NCBI RefSeq assembly: GCF_028453695.1
Contig: NC_135772.1
Span: 9,548,001 to 9,612,000 of the forward strand
Reading direction: 5' to 3'
DNA from: Augochlora pura
Lineage: Eukaryota; Arthropoda; Insecta; Hymenoptera; Halictidae
Length of the DNA stretch: 64,000 nt
Each line of letters begins with the position of its first letter. Position 1 is the stretch's first letter. A program made the translations under genes and the position numbers. This document shows positions 1 through 12,800 of this stretch, one piece after another. The notes under the pieces were generated by a model that saw only the letters and a list, made by a program, of their open reading frames with translations, searched no databases and was not told the DNA's origin.

Positions 1-349
1 ATTATTCAGACTGCCCTTATTTTCATACTGTTTAGCCCTGTTCTCAATGTTTAAACAAGTGAAAGTCGATTGGCGAAAGATGCGACGAATAAACTGGATG
101 CTGCAAAATTGAATCTTTCAATTAATTTCTTTTCGCAATTATTTTGTACGGCGTATGCGACCGAGACGAGATTCAAAATAAATAACAAAATGGAACGCTT
201 TTGACAAAATCTTCTCCGTTGAAATGTGACTCTGGCGATAGACGATACGACTATAAACGAGATTATGCCGAAAACAAAAAGCATAACGAAAGCAGAGAGA
301 CAACGTTCACGTGCAAAGGAAATCCGACATTTCATATGCACCAACTTAA
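1..349 (-). mobile_element. mariner-like short element, copy 1, cut by window edge
   Basis: The right terminus reads CGACATTTCATATGCACCAA followed by a TA at 350-351. The whole stretch is the reverse complement of 25676-26020. The two copies share a reading frame of about 97 residues with only a few differences, so they are close relatives. The left end of the element is outside the window. I do not recognise the encoded peptide and it lacks transposase motifs. Confidence 0.75.
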
Positions 350-517
350 TATTATAACGAGTCAGACCCGTGATAAAGATTTTACGCATAATCGACTGAA
401 TAAACGTTGTTCGTTTCTTCGAAATCGAAACGGATGTTTCCGTGGTCAAGATCTAGGAATTAAAGCAAAGGGAAGACGTAAAAGAGAAACAATCGTCTCG
501 TTCTGACAGAGAAATTA

Positions 518-743
518 TTAATCCTTTGTAATATCACATCCTAAAATAATTGTTACATTATCAAATTTGTTTATACAATATTTAAAGAATTGTTGAAAAT
601 GTAACTGTTACATAAATCACAAAAGTGGATATTATATGCATAGAACACACTGTTAGTCATATAAAATGAAAATACGACAGAAAAACTGTTTTGGACCTAG
701 AGTTAAAATGGTTTCAATTGGAAGTCGTAATGAAAACGGTTAA
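518..743. mobile_element. TTAA-flanked short element, degenerate
   Basis: Starts TTAATCCTTTG and ends AAAACGGTTAA. The interior matches the element at 29652-29898 (shared blocks AATTGTT, TGTTACATAA, ATATAAAATG, and AGTTAAAATGG near the right end), though the termini have decayed. Non-autonomous, no coding capacity. Confidence 0.5.
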
Positions 744-853
744 TCACTTATAATAACGTGTCAAATTCGTTACGTGAGCTCTTAAGTCTAGATGCTACGT
801 ACCTCTTTTAAATCGAAATAAGATTCTACCTTTCAAAGATCAATAATTAAAGC

Positions 854-1950
854 TTAACCCTTTTAGCACCGAGCGAAAGGAGCGTACCTAAGCGAAGAAT
901 ACCGGGCCGAATCGACGAACTTGCAGAGGGTTGAAAAAATGCTCGTAAAAACCAAAGTAGGAGTGATATTTACAAAATTTAAATAGCAGCATATTGCGAA
1001 ATAAATGGAGAATAAAACGATGCCAATTGTGTTTCAATATTTGTTGAAAATCATAAGAATAACATAAATATAAGACATCATGAAAATCGTACAAAGTGAT
1101 TTCTCTTTTTCATACCGTAATTGCACATAAAAAAACATCGTTTGGTCACGGCTTAATACATATCATGTAGTATGATGTATAGACATCGCATTTTGCAATA
1201 ATTTGCAATGGAATAGCTGGTATCAGAGAAACCATGCCGTGTCGACGGATATCCAAGGGATATCCCGTGTCCCGTTTCTATTAGGTTGGCAAGAAATTAA
1301 AGTCGGTTTTCGAACTTTCGAACTTTGACGCATGCTTTGGGATAACAATTCATTTTTTTCTATTTACTTTCCAATGTCATCTTACAGTGCAGATGTCGTG
1401 CTGCATGCTGATAGGTATGCTTTTGTTTGCACTGTTAATTTGTGCTCACTTGAAGTTATTCACTTCGAAATGGATACCAAGCAAGTTCGTGTAACATTCG
1501 TCCGAAGAATTTATCAATTCCAGAACAACAGAATTTTACGCTACCGGAATTAACAAACTGTCAATTTATTGGCAAAAATGTGTAGATTGTAATGGATCTT
1601 ATTTTAATTAAAAAAACTTATTCCGATTTCTCATGTGTCGATTTAAAGATATAGTTTGGAAACCGACATTATTTTCTTACCAACTTAATACCTCATCACT
1701 CTAACGTATACAGACCCTCGGCACTAATCAGCATAAGATATAACAAAAAGTTAACTCAAATAAACATTTTGTCACTTGTGTCGCATCGAATTTGAACGAT
1801 TTTAACATTTTATAAAGTTATTTTGAAACGCAGATCTCTTGTGACGAATATAATAAGGTATCAACGGAGGCGCAACGATATATCGTCGTTGGTATTTTTG
1901 GCAAGTGCACCAAACGACCATATATCGTCGTTCGATGCTAAGAGGGTTAA
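854..1950. mobile_element. TTAA-flanked element with a mariner inside it
   Basis: The left end TTAACCCTTTTAGCACCGAG and the right end (reverse complement TTAACCCTCTTAGCATCGAA) form imperfect inverted repeats with TTAA at both edges. That is the target site of piggyBac-type elements. A 408-base mariner-type element at 1281-1688 sits inside and accounts for part of the length. No transposase is visible. Confidence 0.6.
1281..1688 (+). mobile_element. non-autonomous mariner-type element
   Basis: Inverted ends: TTAGGTTGGCAAGAAATTAA at the left and the inverse of TTAAGTTGGTAAGAAAATAA at the right, flanked by TA (1279-1280 and 1689-1690). It has 408 bases. The internal 73-residue frame has no catalytic motif. 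Confidence 0.75.
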
Positions 1951-3295
1951 AGTAAAGATCAGCATTCACAAAATATAAATTGTCTGTCTCGTCTGAAAAT
2001 TGATTAGCGACAAACAAGTGCATCAGCATGCACTAGTGTACTAGCATGCTAATCGAGCACAGCTATGAAAAAATCGTGGTGCAAGCTATTAACAATGTTG
2101 CAAGAAACGAATAGGTTGCACATCTTTAGAATACTCGTGGTAGCTTATGTTTCTCTACTTCGAAAGAACATCGAGAAAGGCCGTTCACGGTAGTTTCCGA
2201 CGACAAAATGGCGCGTACTCGCGGGAACCAGGAAGCTACCGATGCGACCGACGACGCTGATGCAATTGACGACCTTGCAGCGACTCCCTTCGCTTGTTCC
2301 GCAACACGAAAACGTGTCGGTCGTCCGAGTCGGAAGGGGTGGGGACGACGCGGGTTGTTCGGACGTGAACGAGAAGAGGGCAAAACCGGGTGGGAGAACG
2401 GAAGGGAGGCGAGGGGAGTGGCCGAGAACGCTGAAGAAACGACGAGGAAGGTAGAGGACGGATGAACTGGTACCGCGAAAAAATCGTGGAGTCGAGAGTT
2501 GGACCGAGACAGCAGGAGAGAAGGAGGAGGACAGGATTGAGGAAGGGAAAAGAAGCAAAGAGGGCAAAAAGCGACGTGGACGGAAGGAAAAAGACGCAAA
2601 TGAGAAGAAGTGGTTTTCAAATAAGGGGGTAAAAAAGAGCGGCAAACATAGTAGGAGGAAGCAACCTATGAACAGGGTCTCGCGGTGAAAAAGGAGACGC
2701 GAAAATCAGAAAAGAGAGAGAAGGATGGACGAGCTTACGCAAGATTCTCCGGCTTCTATATTTACTGTAAGAACCGACTGTGACTTCTCTCGCTCTCCGC
2801 GTCTTTCTCTCTTTGTCTCGCTTCGTCTCTCCGACGTGTACTCTTTGGTATCCCCGACGCTACGCCAGTTTTACGGTTCGTTTTCATGATTCATTCCGCT
2901 ACACCACGTGGCTCAGCCGACGCTTCCCACGGCGGACTACTTGTTCGGCCGAACAGTCGCGGCGACGACTTTTGCTGGCCAAAAGTTCTTCGTTATCGAA
3001 ACTTCGCTGACAATCGGTAAATCACGCGGAATACCGTGAAAACTATGCCGAGCCGTGCGATTCTCGAGCGGCTGCGGCCGGGCTGAACCAATATTTCTAT
3101 AGCATTCCGTGAACATCGCGTTCGTCACGCGTGATATTTCGTCTTGGAAGTTATGCGGTCTCACGTGACAGCCAGTGATTTTATGTGAAAAATAAGTCGG
3201 AGACGGAACAACATTTCCTAAGCCGAGCTTCGCAGAGACGCGCACCAGACGATAGGTATTATTATTACACTTTACCGGACGTCCAACTCATTTAT
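1951..3295 (+). promoter_or_regulatory. CpG-rich region, candidate wge promoter or 5' exon region
   Basis: A GC- and CpG-rich stretch (densest about 2160-3130) stands out against AT-rich flanks, as promoter regions often do in Hymenoptera. It lies upstream of the first wge exon seen on the same strand. No TATA box or clear first exon was identified. See also the small frame at 2208. It could equally be part of another gene or a repeat. Confidence 0.3.
2208..2465 (+). CDS. small frame with good Kozak context and AT-hook-like motif, unproven
   Basis: The start is in CAAAATGG, an ideal insect initiation context. The 85-residue frame begins MARTRGNQEATDATDDADAI and includes RKRVGRPSRKG, close to an AT-hook core. 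Codon composition becomes purely Gly/Arg/Glu-rich afterwards, which may be chance in GC-rich DNA. No consensus donor of the phase needed to join wge exon 1 was found. I cannot say whether it is translated. Confidence 0.2.
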   Translation: MARTRGNQEATDATDDADAIDDLAATPFACSATRKRVGRPSRKGWGRRGLFGREREEGKTGWENGREARGVAENAEETTRKVEDG

Positions 3296-3667
3296 ATTGC
3301 TGGGGCATATACGAAATGTCAGTTTTTAGTACGCGTAAGTGCTCGTATCCTTTCTTATATTATTATGATCTTGTTTCTGAAATTTTACAGTCGTATTGTG
3401 TATTTCTAGCCTCGTATTTTGCCAAAATTCTGTATTTCTGTCGTTTATTTTAAGCTCTGTACGAGTGTGAGTTCTGCGGATATTCGTGCCGTTGTTTTAC
3501 GAGCCGAGTTTATTATATTCCAAAGACTTTTTTAAAAACGGTATCTATATGTTAATATTTGTTGGGAATTGTGTATCGTAGCAAATGGGTTATATCTTAA
3601 CCAAATATATAACATTTTTACTATTCATTTAAACATCCGACATACAATATTATATGCACCGATCTAA
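3296..3667 (+). mobile_element. mariner-like short element, degenerate third copy
   Basis: The left end resembles the terminus of the complete copy (GGGGCATATACGAAATGTC against GTTGGTGCATATGAAATGTC). The right part shares GCAAATGGGT and the end ATGCACCGATCTAA followed by TA. It is much more diverged than the other two copies, so it is an older insertion. Confidence 0.55.
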
Positions 3668-4436
3668 TAAATAGATCTTTGCAAATTCGACGATGTTCTT
3701 CCCCGTCTCCGCACACCGGGAGATTCCAAGATACAGGAATGAATCTGTTCGATTGTTCTATCTTATCTGCGAATTCGTCGGAGAACGGATCCACCGTAAC
3801 CGAAGGGTCGCTTAAAGTTTAAGCCTTAAACGAAAGCCAGCTGGTATCGCGCGGCTCAGGCGTTTCGAACGTGATAGAGTTTCGTGAGAGCTCGTCAAAT
3901 TGTAGGTCGGCCATAAAAGTCTCGTTTCATTCGCAAAGTTATTGGTCATCCTGATCGTTCCAGCGTGACACAAAGAGCCCCGCCAGTGTGTCCGGGACAA
4001 CGAAATTCACGGAAGCCACGGCGGAAAGGATGTTCGCTGGCCATATAATTCCCACTACTTTGTGTCGCAAAGTGCTGGACGATATAAATGTTTTCATTGT
4101 CGGAGCAAGCGAGCTACGCGCGCGCGCGCGCGCTGTGTACATTGTAAGGCAAATATTCTCTTGGGCCGCGTTCGCTGGCATATATGTTCACGGTACGGAC
4201 GATACCATCAAGATCCTTCTTTTTTCCGCCGATAGAACCGCTGGCTCGCGAAATTAATGTCGGCGTTGCTCGCGCAGTTATTGACCTCGTTGCGAATTTT
4301 GTCTCGCGGATCTGCTCGTGAGACGTTACTCTGATCGACCGATTGCATAAATATCCCTGCAGGCACACTTTTCCCGGCGTCAGTGAAAATTTGGTGGGAA
4401 ACCTTGCGAAATCCGCGCGACATGCTATCATACTAT
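3668..4436. other. no gene seen
   Basis: Unassigned sequence upstream of wge exon 1. It holds a short CG dinucleotide run near 4119-4133. The overlapping frames on both strands look like chance. Confidence 0.4.
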
Positions 4437-5118
4437 TAGGTTGTCAAGCATGAAATGGAGCGAAAAATTCACATAATTGAATTCGATTTTCTTTCAATAA
4501 AAACTTTTTATTTTTAATCAAAGTACGCACCCGTATTATCGATACACTATTGTCATTTTAGAGGTAACTCATTTATTCCTTCGCTGTAGAAGCTTGGATC
4601 ACGGGAGTCGATCAACTCTTGAAACGCCATTTTGACAGCCTGTGCGGAATTTAATTTTTTTCAGATAAAAAGTTGTTTAAATTTAAAAAGAAATGATAGT
4701 CAGTGGGGGCAAGGTCTGGCGAGTACGGTGGGTGACGGAGAGTTTTCAACTTCACCTCCTGTAGCTTTGACACGGTCATTCGTGCGGCATGTGGTCGAGC
4801 GTTGTCGCGCAGAAGAATTCGAGTCGTCCGATTAACTAATTTTGGCTGTTTAATCGCAGGATTTCTCATTATTTCGTCGAGTTGATAACAGTAGCTATCC
4901 GCCGTGATCGATTGGCCAGGTTCCATAAAGCTGTGGTGGATGACACCTGAGCCAGACCACCAAACAGTGACTATCAGGTTCTTCTGGTGGATGTCTCGTT
5001 TCGGACAGTATTTTGATGGTTCATCTTCGTCCAACCATTGCAATGAACGCTTACGATTATCGTACATGATCCATTTTTCATCGCACGTAACGATTCGATT
5101 GAGAAATGGTTCGGCTCT
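4437..5118 (-). pseudogene. mariner transposase remnant, C-terminal two thirds
   Basis: On the minus strand the sequence encodes mariner blocks in order: CDEKWIMYDN (first catalytic Asp), VWWSGSGVIHHSF, RDNARPHAAR (second Asp) and PPYSPDLAPTDYHFF (third Asp), then after a frameshift the C-terminal part. The element's terminus TTAGGTTGTCAAGCATGAAA starts at about 4437. The N-terminal helix-turn-helix part is missing. The break at about 5118 joins a 70-base tandem repeat. Confidence 0.85.
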
Positions 5119-5139
5119 GTTAAATAATGTTAAATAACA

Positions 5140-5345
5140 TTAAATGACGTTATTATAACGTCAAATAATGTTACATAATGATAAATAACATCAAAAATAT
5201 TAAATAACGTTAAATGACCTTATCATAATGTCAAATAACGTTACATAATGTTAAATAACGTCAAAAATATTAAGTAACGTTAAATGACCTTATCATAATG
5301 TTAAATAATGTCGATAAGTATAAAATAACGTTAAATGACGTTCTC
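5140..5345 (+). repeat. AT-rich tandem repeat, unit about 70 bases
   Basis: The motif TTAAATGAC recurs at 5140, 5210, 5280 and 5331, so two units of 70 bases are followed by a 51-base unit. Inside each unit are shorter pieces of the form AAATAACGTTA, suggesting growth from a smaller core. The array abuts the broken side of a mariner transposase. Confidence 0.85.
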
Positions 5346-6658
5346 TTGGTAAAAAGGAGCGCGAGTACCAAGAAAAATAATACAACTTAGAGAGAGGAGA
5401 TTTATAGAAAAATAATAACTCGATAACATAAGCACAGATCAATCAGGCGTGAATTTTGTATATTATCAAACTTGTTTATCAATTACTCATTAAATTGCAT
5501 AGCAAAATATTGTATTTCCATTAATATTCACGTGACCTAAACATTTTGCGAAGCAATTTCCGGTAGTTTGAAGCGAAAGTTTATTATCCCCGATGAAATT
5601 GCCTTTATTAAGATAATTAATAAGTTTGTATACATTTTCATGGAATCAGTTAACCTAGTTGCTTGTTTTCAATATCGTAGAACTTTATATTTCTCTATAA
5701 ACGAATTTCAATTTGACTTATTCGTTCCAATTAATTAGATGGTCTAGGCTGTATGTTTACAAAAAATTGTTCTACCAATTTCAATTCTTTCACATTCGCC
5801 AATCGGCGAAACGAGAAGATACACGCGGCAAGAACATTTCCAGAGACGTAGACGGGAAAGGAAATTCTTCCTGGACAGGCAGTTGAAAATCGCCGGTTTA
5901 AATCGTCCGATAGCGCAGTTTTTCAATTCCTCGTGATTTTCAAAGCGGCGCACGTCAGTGTTTGAAATGCAGAAAAATGAGGTAATCGCTCGGCGCGAGG
6001 TCAGGGCTGCGGAGAGAGGGTGGTCGAAGATTTCCCAGCGAAATCGTTGGAGCTCTTCAACTGTTTTCAGATGATTTAAATCGCAGACGAAAGAACTTTT
6101 TCAGTTTTAAGGAGCTGGCGAAACTGTATCAGCAATATGGCACAAAATCAAACAAATATTCTGTTCGCGTAGCTTCGAGCTCTTTCATTTGTTTTACTTT
6201 CGCTTTTATTTCGAAACCTGCTTCGAACAACGTATCTGCGGCATCGTTCTTCGTATGATTAAACCGACGTTCAGCGTAATGCGATAGCAGAATTCTGTGA
6301 AAGTTTATTATACCGAACCTATTATTTCCATTACTTTAGACGTGATGTCAAGTGGTCGATGTTATGTATAGAGAGTTTAGAAACTGGGATAATTGAATCG
6401 TTCAAAATGTATCTAGAAAGTATTGCTCGGTAAAGTATTGCTATATTAACCGCGGTTTCGACAGCAAAGAAACATTATCGAACTGCGATAAAGAAATTAG
6501 ACTCGAGTGGTTCTTCGATGACGTCTCCGTGAGATGTCATTATAAGTCCAACAGTTGCCGCAGAATCTTAATAGCGTGGCTAGGGTGTGCCCACTTTTTG
6601 TCGAATCGCCGCCGATGATTTCTCGTTCTAACCGATTGACTGGCTTCGCAAATTCCAG
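5346..6658. other. no gene seen, upstream of wge exon 1
   Basis: AT-rich with a CpG-richer patch at about 5940-6060. The part just before 6659 serves as the 3' end of an intron. Any 5' wge exon here was not recognised. Confidence 0.4.
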
Positions 6659-6889
6659 GCAAGACGAAGGTGGTACATTCCGACGCGGGCTGCAGCAGGA
6701 CGCTGCCGGTTGCCTCGTCCTGGAACGGGCAGGACGCGAATTGCAATGGCAATGCGAACGGTGCTGGCAACATAGTGAAGAGGGAGCCCCTGACTTCGGT
6801 GCCGTGTCAAGTCGCCGAAGTCTCGACCTCTCTTCACGCGACCACCACTTCTGTGAAAATCGAGCCAGTCCCGCCGAAGTCGGAAAACG
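6659..6889 (+). CDS. wge: wge coding exon 1 of those seen
   Basis: Internal exon: acceptor AG at 6657-6658 after a moderately T-rich stretch, donor GTGAGT at 6890. It enters with two bases of a split codon and leaves in phase 1. It encodes about 76 residues rich in Ser, Asn, Gly and Thr, with two sumoylation-type motifs, VKREP (6775-6786) and VKIEP (6853-6864), each followed by proline as in synergy-control motifs. The incoming phase means an earlier exon must end one base into a codon. I could not identify it. Confidence 0.75.
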
Positions 6890-9800
6890 GTGAGTTTTTC
6901 CGTTCAAATGTTTTATAAACCGATAGCGCGAGTCGACGATCGTTCATCGTCGCTCTACTGTTCGGGTTCCGCTATTGGTTCGGGCGGATCGATACGTTTC
7001 GAAGGAAATAAATTGCGTAGACCAATCTTTTCATGTTACTGAAAGTTAATAAAAACGATCTCGCGTTGACGATTTAATATAAACGGTATAACGGTATCAA
7101 TTTAATAAAATACGATTTAATAGTAAAAAGTTATAATAAAAAGATATAACGTGATTATCGCGAAGGAGGATTCCAATGGCGTGATCAGGTATATTTCCAC
7201 AAGTTGAGATCTCCCTTTTACTTAGGATGTATAATTATATTTTGCTTTCAACAAACCTTTCAACCTTATCTGTTGCACATCTGTCGTAAATCAATATAAG
7301 AAAGAGATTCAGAAAGGAAAACATTGAGGTTATATATATATAATATAACCTGTGATGTAATCTGTATGTAATGACATATAACATAGGTGTTCCGTCCCGA
7401 AGACAGAAACACCTGGAGTTTCTGCCGATGAGGTTTATGACACGGACGCGAGGAAGGTTATTTTTGAGAAGAAGACTTTTTCTACATCTGGCAACCAGAA
7501 GCATGTTAATTTCATTACCACCTTCCTCAATAACCATTACGTGTCATAAAGTTAAAGATTTCTAAGAGAACTGCCTAATTGCATTTTCGAAGCCCACAGC
7601 TGGGACGTGCTATAAACCGGGTAATCCGAAGGGTCACCCGAACCGAGTACGCGACGGTACCGCAAGCGTCGTAGGCTGACCTGGGCGATTCCCGTAGCGC
7701 TTTTTGACGTTGCAAATTCTACACAACGGAACACGCTCACAACGCGACATGAGGGTGTCGCCGCGTTAAAAAAGGCACTGATTGGTGCTCTACAGCAATC
7801 GGCAAAATCCAATCAGTGTCCTTATATCATACCGAAATGCAAGTCTCGAGGGAACCCCCAAAAAGCAGAAACGCCCACACCCCCAGACGACTCCCGAGTT
7901 CGACGATCGAACGAGTCGTCAAGTAACACTCTTCTTCAAAACGTCTAACGAGACACATCGGTCCCCATACTTATACTTAGGCAAACCGCTAACATACGAA
8001 CGAAAGTCTCACAAGGAGACTACGGGAAGCACACACAACAATATCTTAAATATATCCTAGGTAGTTCCTCGTTAAGTCGTCAAACTACCGTGCCGCGTCG
8101 AGTGCCGTACATTCTACAACGGAAAACTTCGCGCCTTACAACCGCGAAGCCGAGTCAAGTTCGGACGACACCGCACGCACCTCAACACAGGTTTTATTAT
8201 ATTTTACCCCTTTGCACTCCGCGTCATCATGGATGTTACCTACCAGCGCTTATGAACATTTATATTATTATATAGTATACGTTATATATGTATATATGTA
8301 TTGGATTGGCAAGAAAGTAATTTCGGTTTGCACCAGTAGATAACGTTATGTTTGTTTCGTTATTCTTTGTCAATGTTAGAATTTTTTTCTTTTAAGATCT
8401 GATAGTCAATACCTCTAGGTTGCTTTAGAAACAAATTCCGTGTAATTTTGATTACAACTGTCAGTTTACGACCAGTTTTAATATGGAGCGCAAAAAGCAG
8501 CATTTTCGACACATTTTACTTTTTTATTTTCATAAAGGCAAGAAAGCGGTCGAGGCTCAGAAAGAGATATGTGAAGTTTATTGTGTTGATTGTTTAACAG
8601 ACCGCACGTGTCGGAATTGGTTCAAAAAATTTCGTTCTAGAGATTTCTCATTGAAAGATGACCAACGTTCTGGTCGACTTCCTGAAGTTGATCATGACAA
8701 AATAAAAACAATAATTGAATCGAATCGTCATATAACCGTGCGAGAGATTGCAAAACAGTTAAATGTATCGCACATAACAATAGAAAATCATATAAGACGT
8801 CTTGGACTTGTTAAGAATCTCGATATTTGAGTTCCGCACGAATTGAAAGAAATTCACCTAACACAACGAATCAATATTTGTGATACGCATTTCAAACGTA
8901 ATGCAATCGACCTTTTTTTGAAACGAATTATCACTGGCGATGAAAAATAGATCGTCTACAATATTTGTAATCGAAAAAGATCATGGTCTAAACATGATGA
9001 ACCAAAACAAACCATATCAAAAGCTGAGTTGCATCGAAAAAAGATCATGCTGTCAATTTGGTGGGATTACAAAGGTGTTGCGTATTTTGAGCAGCTTCCA
9101 AACAACCGAACGATCAACTCAGATGTTTATTGCCAACAACTTGTGAAATTGGAGGAAGCAATCAAAAAGAAAAGGCCAGAATTGGGAAATCCCAAAGAAA
9201 TCGTGTTCCACCACGACAATGCGGGGGCCTCACACATCTTTAACGACACGTACGAAACTATTGGAGCTTGGTTGGGAAGTGATGTCGCATCCCCCATACA
9301 GCCCCGACCTTGCCCCATCGGATTATCATTTATTTCGTAGTTTACAAAACTTCTTAAACGGTAAAAATTTCAGCAATAACGATGACCTCAAATCGCACTT
9401 GGTTGAGTTTTTTGCTGTTAAGGACCAAAAATTCTGTGAGCGCGGGATTATGAAGTTAACACAAAGATGGCAAAAGGTCATCGAATAGAATGGAAGATAT
9501 TTGACTAATTAAAGTTAATTTTTTGTATAGAAGAAATTGAGTTATATGCCACATTAAAAACTCGAAATTATTTTCTTGTTAGCCCAATACAATGTATATA
9601 TAATATTATTATAATAATATTCGATTTATATGAATTCGTAGACATCGAGAAATAGTTGCAAAACGCTAATAAACATTAAATGTTTATTCATACACTAGAA
9701 TTACGATATCCCCTAAGAGGGGACAACGGAGTACAAAGGGTTAAATAACATTTTAATTGTTTCATTCTGGGTCAGCCGCAATTCTATAATGTCACTTCTG

Positions 9801-12800
9801 CCAAAAAATGGAATGGGTTCGTTTAGGATTAAATATTTACGGCTAAGGAATGGAATTTTTTTCTACTTGAACGAATGGGGTGTCATTCGTACCTAACAAA
9901 TTACAAAAATTGTTATCATGAGTTAATCTCGTCAAAAATCGCCGAGGATTTAACGACTTCTTTGAGCATTTAGAATTGATATTCTTGACTGTAAAAGAAC
10001 TAAGAGCATCCGAAAGATGAAAAGGTGTGATTTTGTGTTGAAATCGAGGGTAACGAAATCACATTCGCTCGGAGGAGCGAGGCAGAGGGAGCAAGGTGGA
10101 TAGTTCGCCATCTCCGTCGTTGCCAAACTCGAAAGTTCAAGAGAGCCCCACTCCTCGGTATGATTCTGACGTCATTTGCCCTGAAGCGTTGCTCTCGGAG
10201 CAATCTAGAGCGCTCCGAGAGCAAAGAGCGTTTATTGCCCATGCCTGGTCTAGCCCGTGACTGACACCGACTGCTGCGGCTCGCTTATGTCATGTTCACG
10301 GAATGGCACCGCTTCGTAACGCCTCGTGCTCCAAACGCAGTTCTTTATCTAGTGTTAAGTAGTATGCGTTAGATCGCAGATATTCATGCATTTATAGCGT
10401 TAGTTTATCAACACCCAAAAATAGCATTAAAAAAGGATCGAATCAACAAAGATCCACGTTACATAAAAAAATGATCGAATCAACAGAGATCAACGCTGAC
10501 ATTTTATTTTCAACGTTTTGCAGTCGGTGACTTCGATTCTGATTTTCATTGTTTTTAAAAATAAGAATCTCTATGGAAGTCTCGTTATCGTGTCTCCAAG
10601 AATTGGCGCTCGCATTGGTCAATTAACTTGAGCATTTCGCGAATACCGCTATATAATTAGATTGTCTCTAGTTGCACGCGCGAAATATTTCAGTTCGATA
10701 ATATCTCTTCCCCTGACATTAGAGAAGAGGATAAGCTTCATTTGATAATTATGTGTATACTTTGATTTGGAAATCTATTTTATAGATGACAGGCAACGCA
10801 ACATAGTCATTTTATACTGTCAGAATTATGTTCGTCGATTTTTTCCATTTATTCCTGTTGCCGGAGGTCCTCGAAGATCTCATAGTCCGATTTTTTTTTT
10901 TAGAAATTCTAGGCAGCATGCCTGAGGTGCCTATTAGCTAAGACGGCTCTCTGGACATATGTTATTGTGCTTTGGAGTTGCGCCAAACGATGCAATTTAT
11001 GCACAATTATCCAGACAGTTGTGAATAATGCTGTAAAGATTGTAGCAGATATTTAAAAATAAAATCTCGAGAATACAATGGCAGCTGTTACTGCATCAGC
11101 GGAGACCTAGAAAATGTGCATAGACGCATGAAAACGGGTTAGCAAAATATTTCAACGTTTGGCCAAATTATTGTAAGACGCAAGAGATGAAAAAGTCGTC
11201 CGTCTGACAAGACTAATTCCGGTTAAAGGTACAAACTAGATAAAAAGTAAAAAATAAATTCACGATCCGAGGACAGACACTATGCTTCCAAACCGATGCA
11301 AGTAATTAATTAGTGATGGAAAAGTAAATGAAAAATTTCATAGCGTTACAAGTAAAGCGACGAATAAAAAATTAATAGAGTTTGGGTATATTTATTGTAA
11401 AAGCACAAATTTAACGTTGATCTGTATGAAACTAACACTTCGTGCAGAATTAGCACTCTACATTTACTACAGATTCTTTTTCAGGGTATTCGGAGGTACG
11501 TCACTTGGGCGCATAAGTAGGCTATTTCTATTTCCATAATGTAGGATCATTTTCTCACTGCCTCATTTCCATTGTACGAAAACGCCGCATTACTGTGAAG
11601 TGATCAGGCTATAACTGTCTTACCGTCTTATAAAGTATCTGCGGGGTCTTCGACCAATAATAAGTTTGCAGAAACTGTAGCTTGTCGCCAACGTGAAATC
11701 ATCGTTTTCTAATGTAACGAATTGCTGTAAACGCGCGTTAAATAAAATATAGCGGTCATCAGAGATATTTCTAGACAGAGAAATTTTAGAAATAATTCTA
11801 GAATGTCTTTTTCTTTAATGAAATATACAGTGAAAACGGAAATATAACAAGCTTCCAATTTCGGCCGCGTTTAAATGCTTCAAAAATTAACTGAAATTAC
11901 TTGTGTCTTTTAAAGTAATTAAGGAGAATATGCTGAACAACCGTAACTCTGGTAAATATTACTAGGATGGTGTTAACTTGACATTTGTCTTAAAGAAAGA
12001 TGCAATGTAACGATATTGGTGAAAATGTTAGGTGCAATTTGTTCTAAGAAAGCAACAGTGTTATAAGTTAGAACGCTTTATTAGGTAAAGAGAATATACT
12101 CCATTTATTTGTTCTGAAGTGTGAAAAATTGATTGGTTTAATTATCACACATTAGAACATATGCTAAACGTGTAAGCGATTATTTCAGCTCATTGTTATA
12201 TTTACGAATTAACATTAAGTTCTCATTCATTTAAGAATATGCATTTCGCAGGCTATGATTCAAATAATATAGGCATCTTCCTTCGATGTATGAATAATTA
12301 TAGACTTATACGTCTTTAATTACGTCTTAAACAAGATAGATTTGTATTCTTCTATATTAAAAATAATGTAACATAGAAATATACAAATTTAGTTTTTTGG
12401 GTGATTTCCGTTTAAATATCAGTGAAAGTGTAAAAGATGCTTTCAGTTTATAAGTATCCACAGCATTGTAAATAAGTAACTGTTTCAGTGACTTTTTATA
12501 TGTATATCTTATTAATCCATATTGTCAGGTTTTCCTTGAAATATTTTGAATTATTCCAGCACACGTTTTTATAGTTTTTCTTAATAATTTAACTTTAACT
12601 GATTTTCACTGATCTACGTAGTTTCAAGCGGAGCCACAGTTCTTTCTCTGTTTAAAACGTTACCTGCCGTTTGCGTTGCAGCTCCGAGCACCGGAAATTG
12701 AAACGAAGTCTCGGACAGACGATTTCGATGATCGCGCGAGGTTTAGTTTCGCGGCGAAGGATTCGCGAATGTCGTTTGCGTTATCGATTGCAGCTATTAT

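Noticed and set aside
1972..2062. Imperfect palindrome GCATGCACTAGTGTACTAGC as a regulatory site
   Set aside because: Short, imperfect and single. No support beyond sequence symmetry.
2126..2645. Minus-strand frames of 164-166 residues rich in Ser, Pro and Phe
   Set aside because: They are explained by purine-rich plus-strand composition. Two overlapping frames stay open together and neither has a domain.
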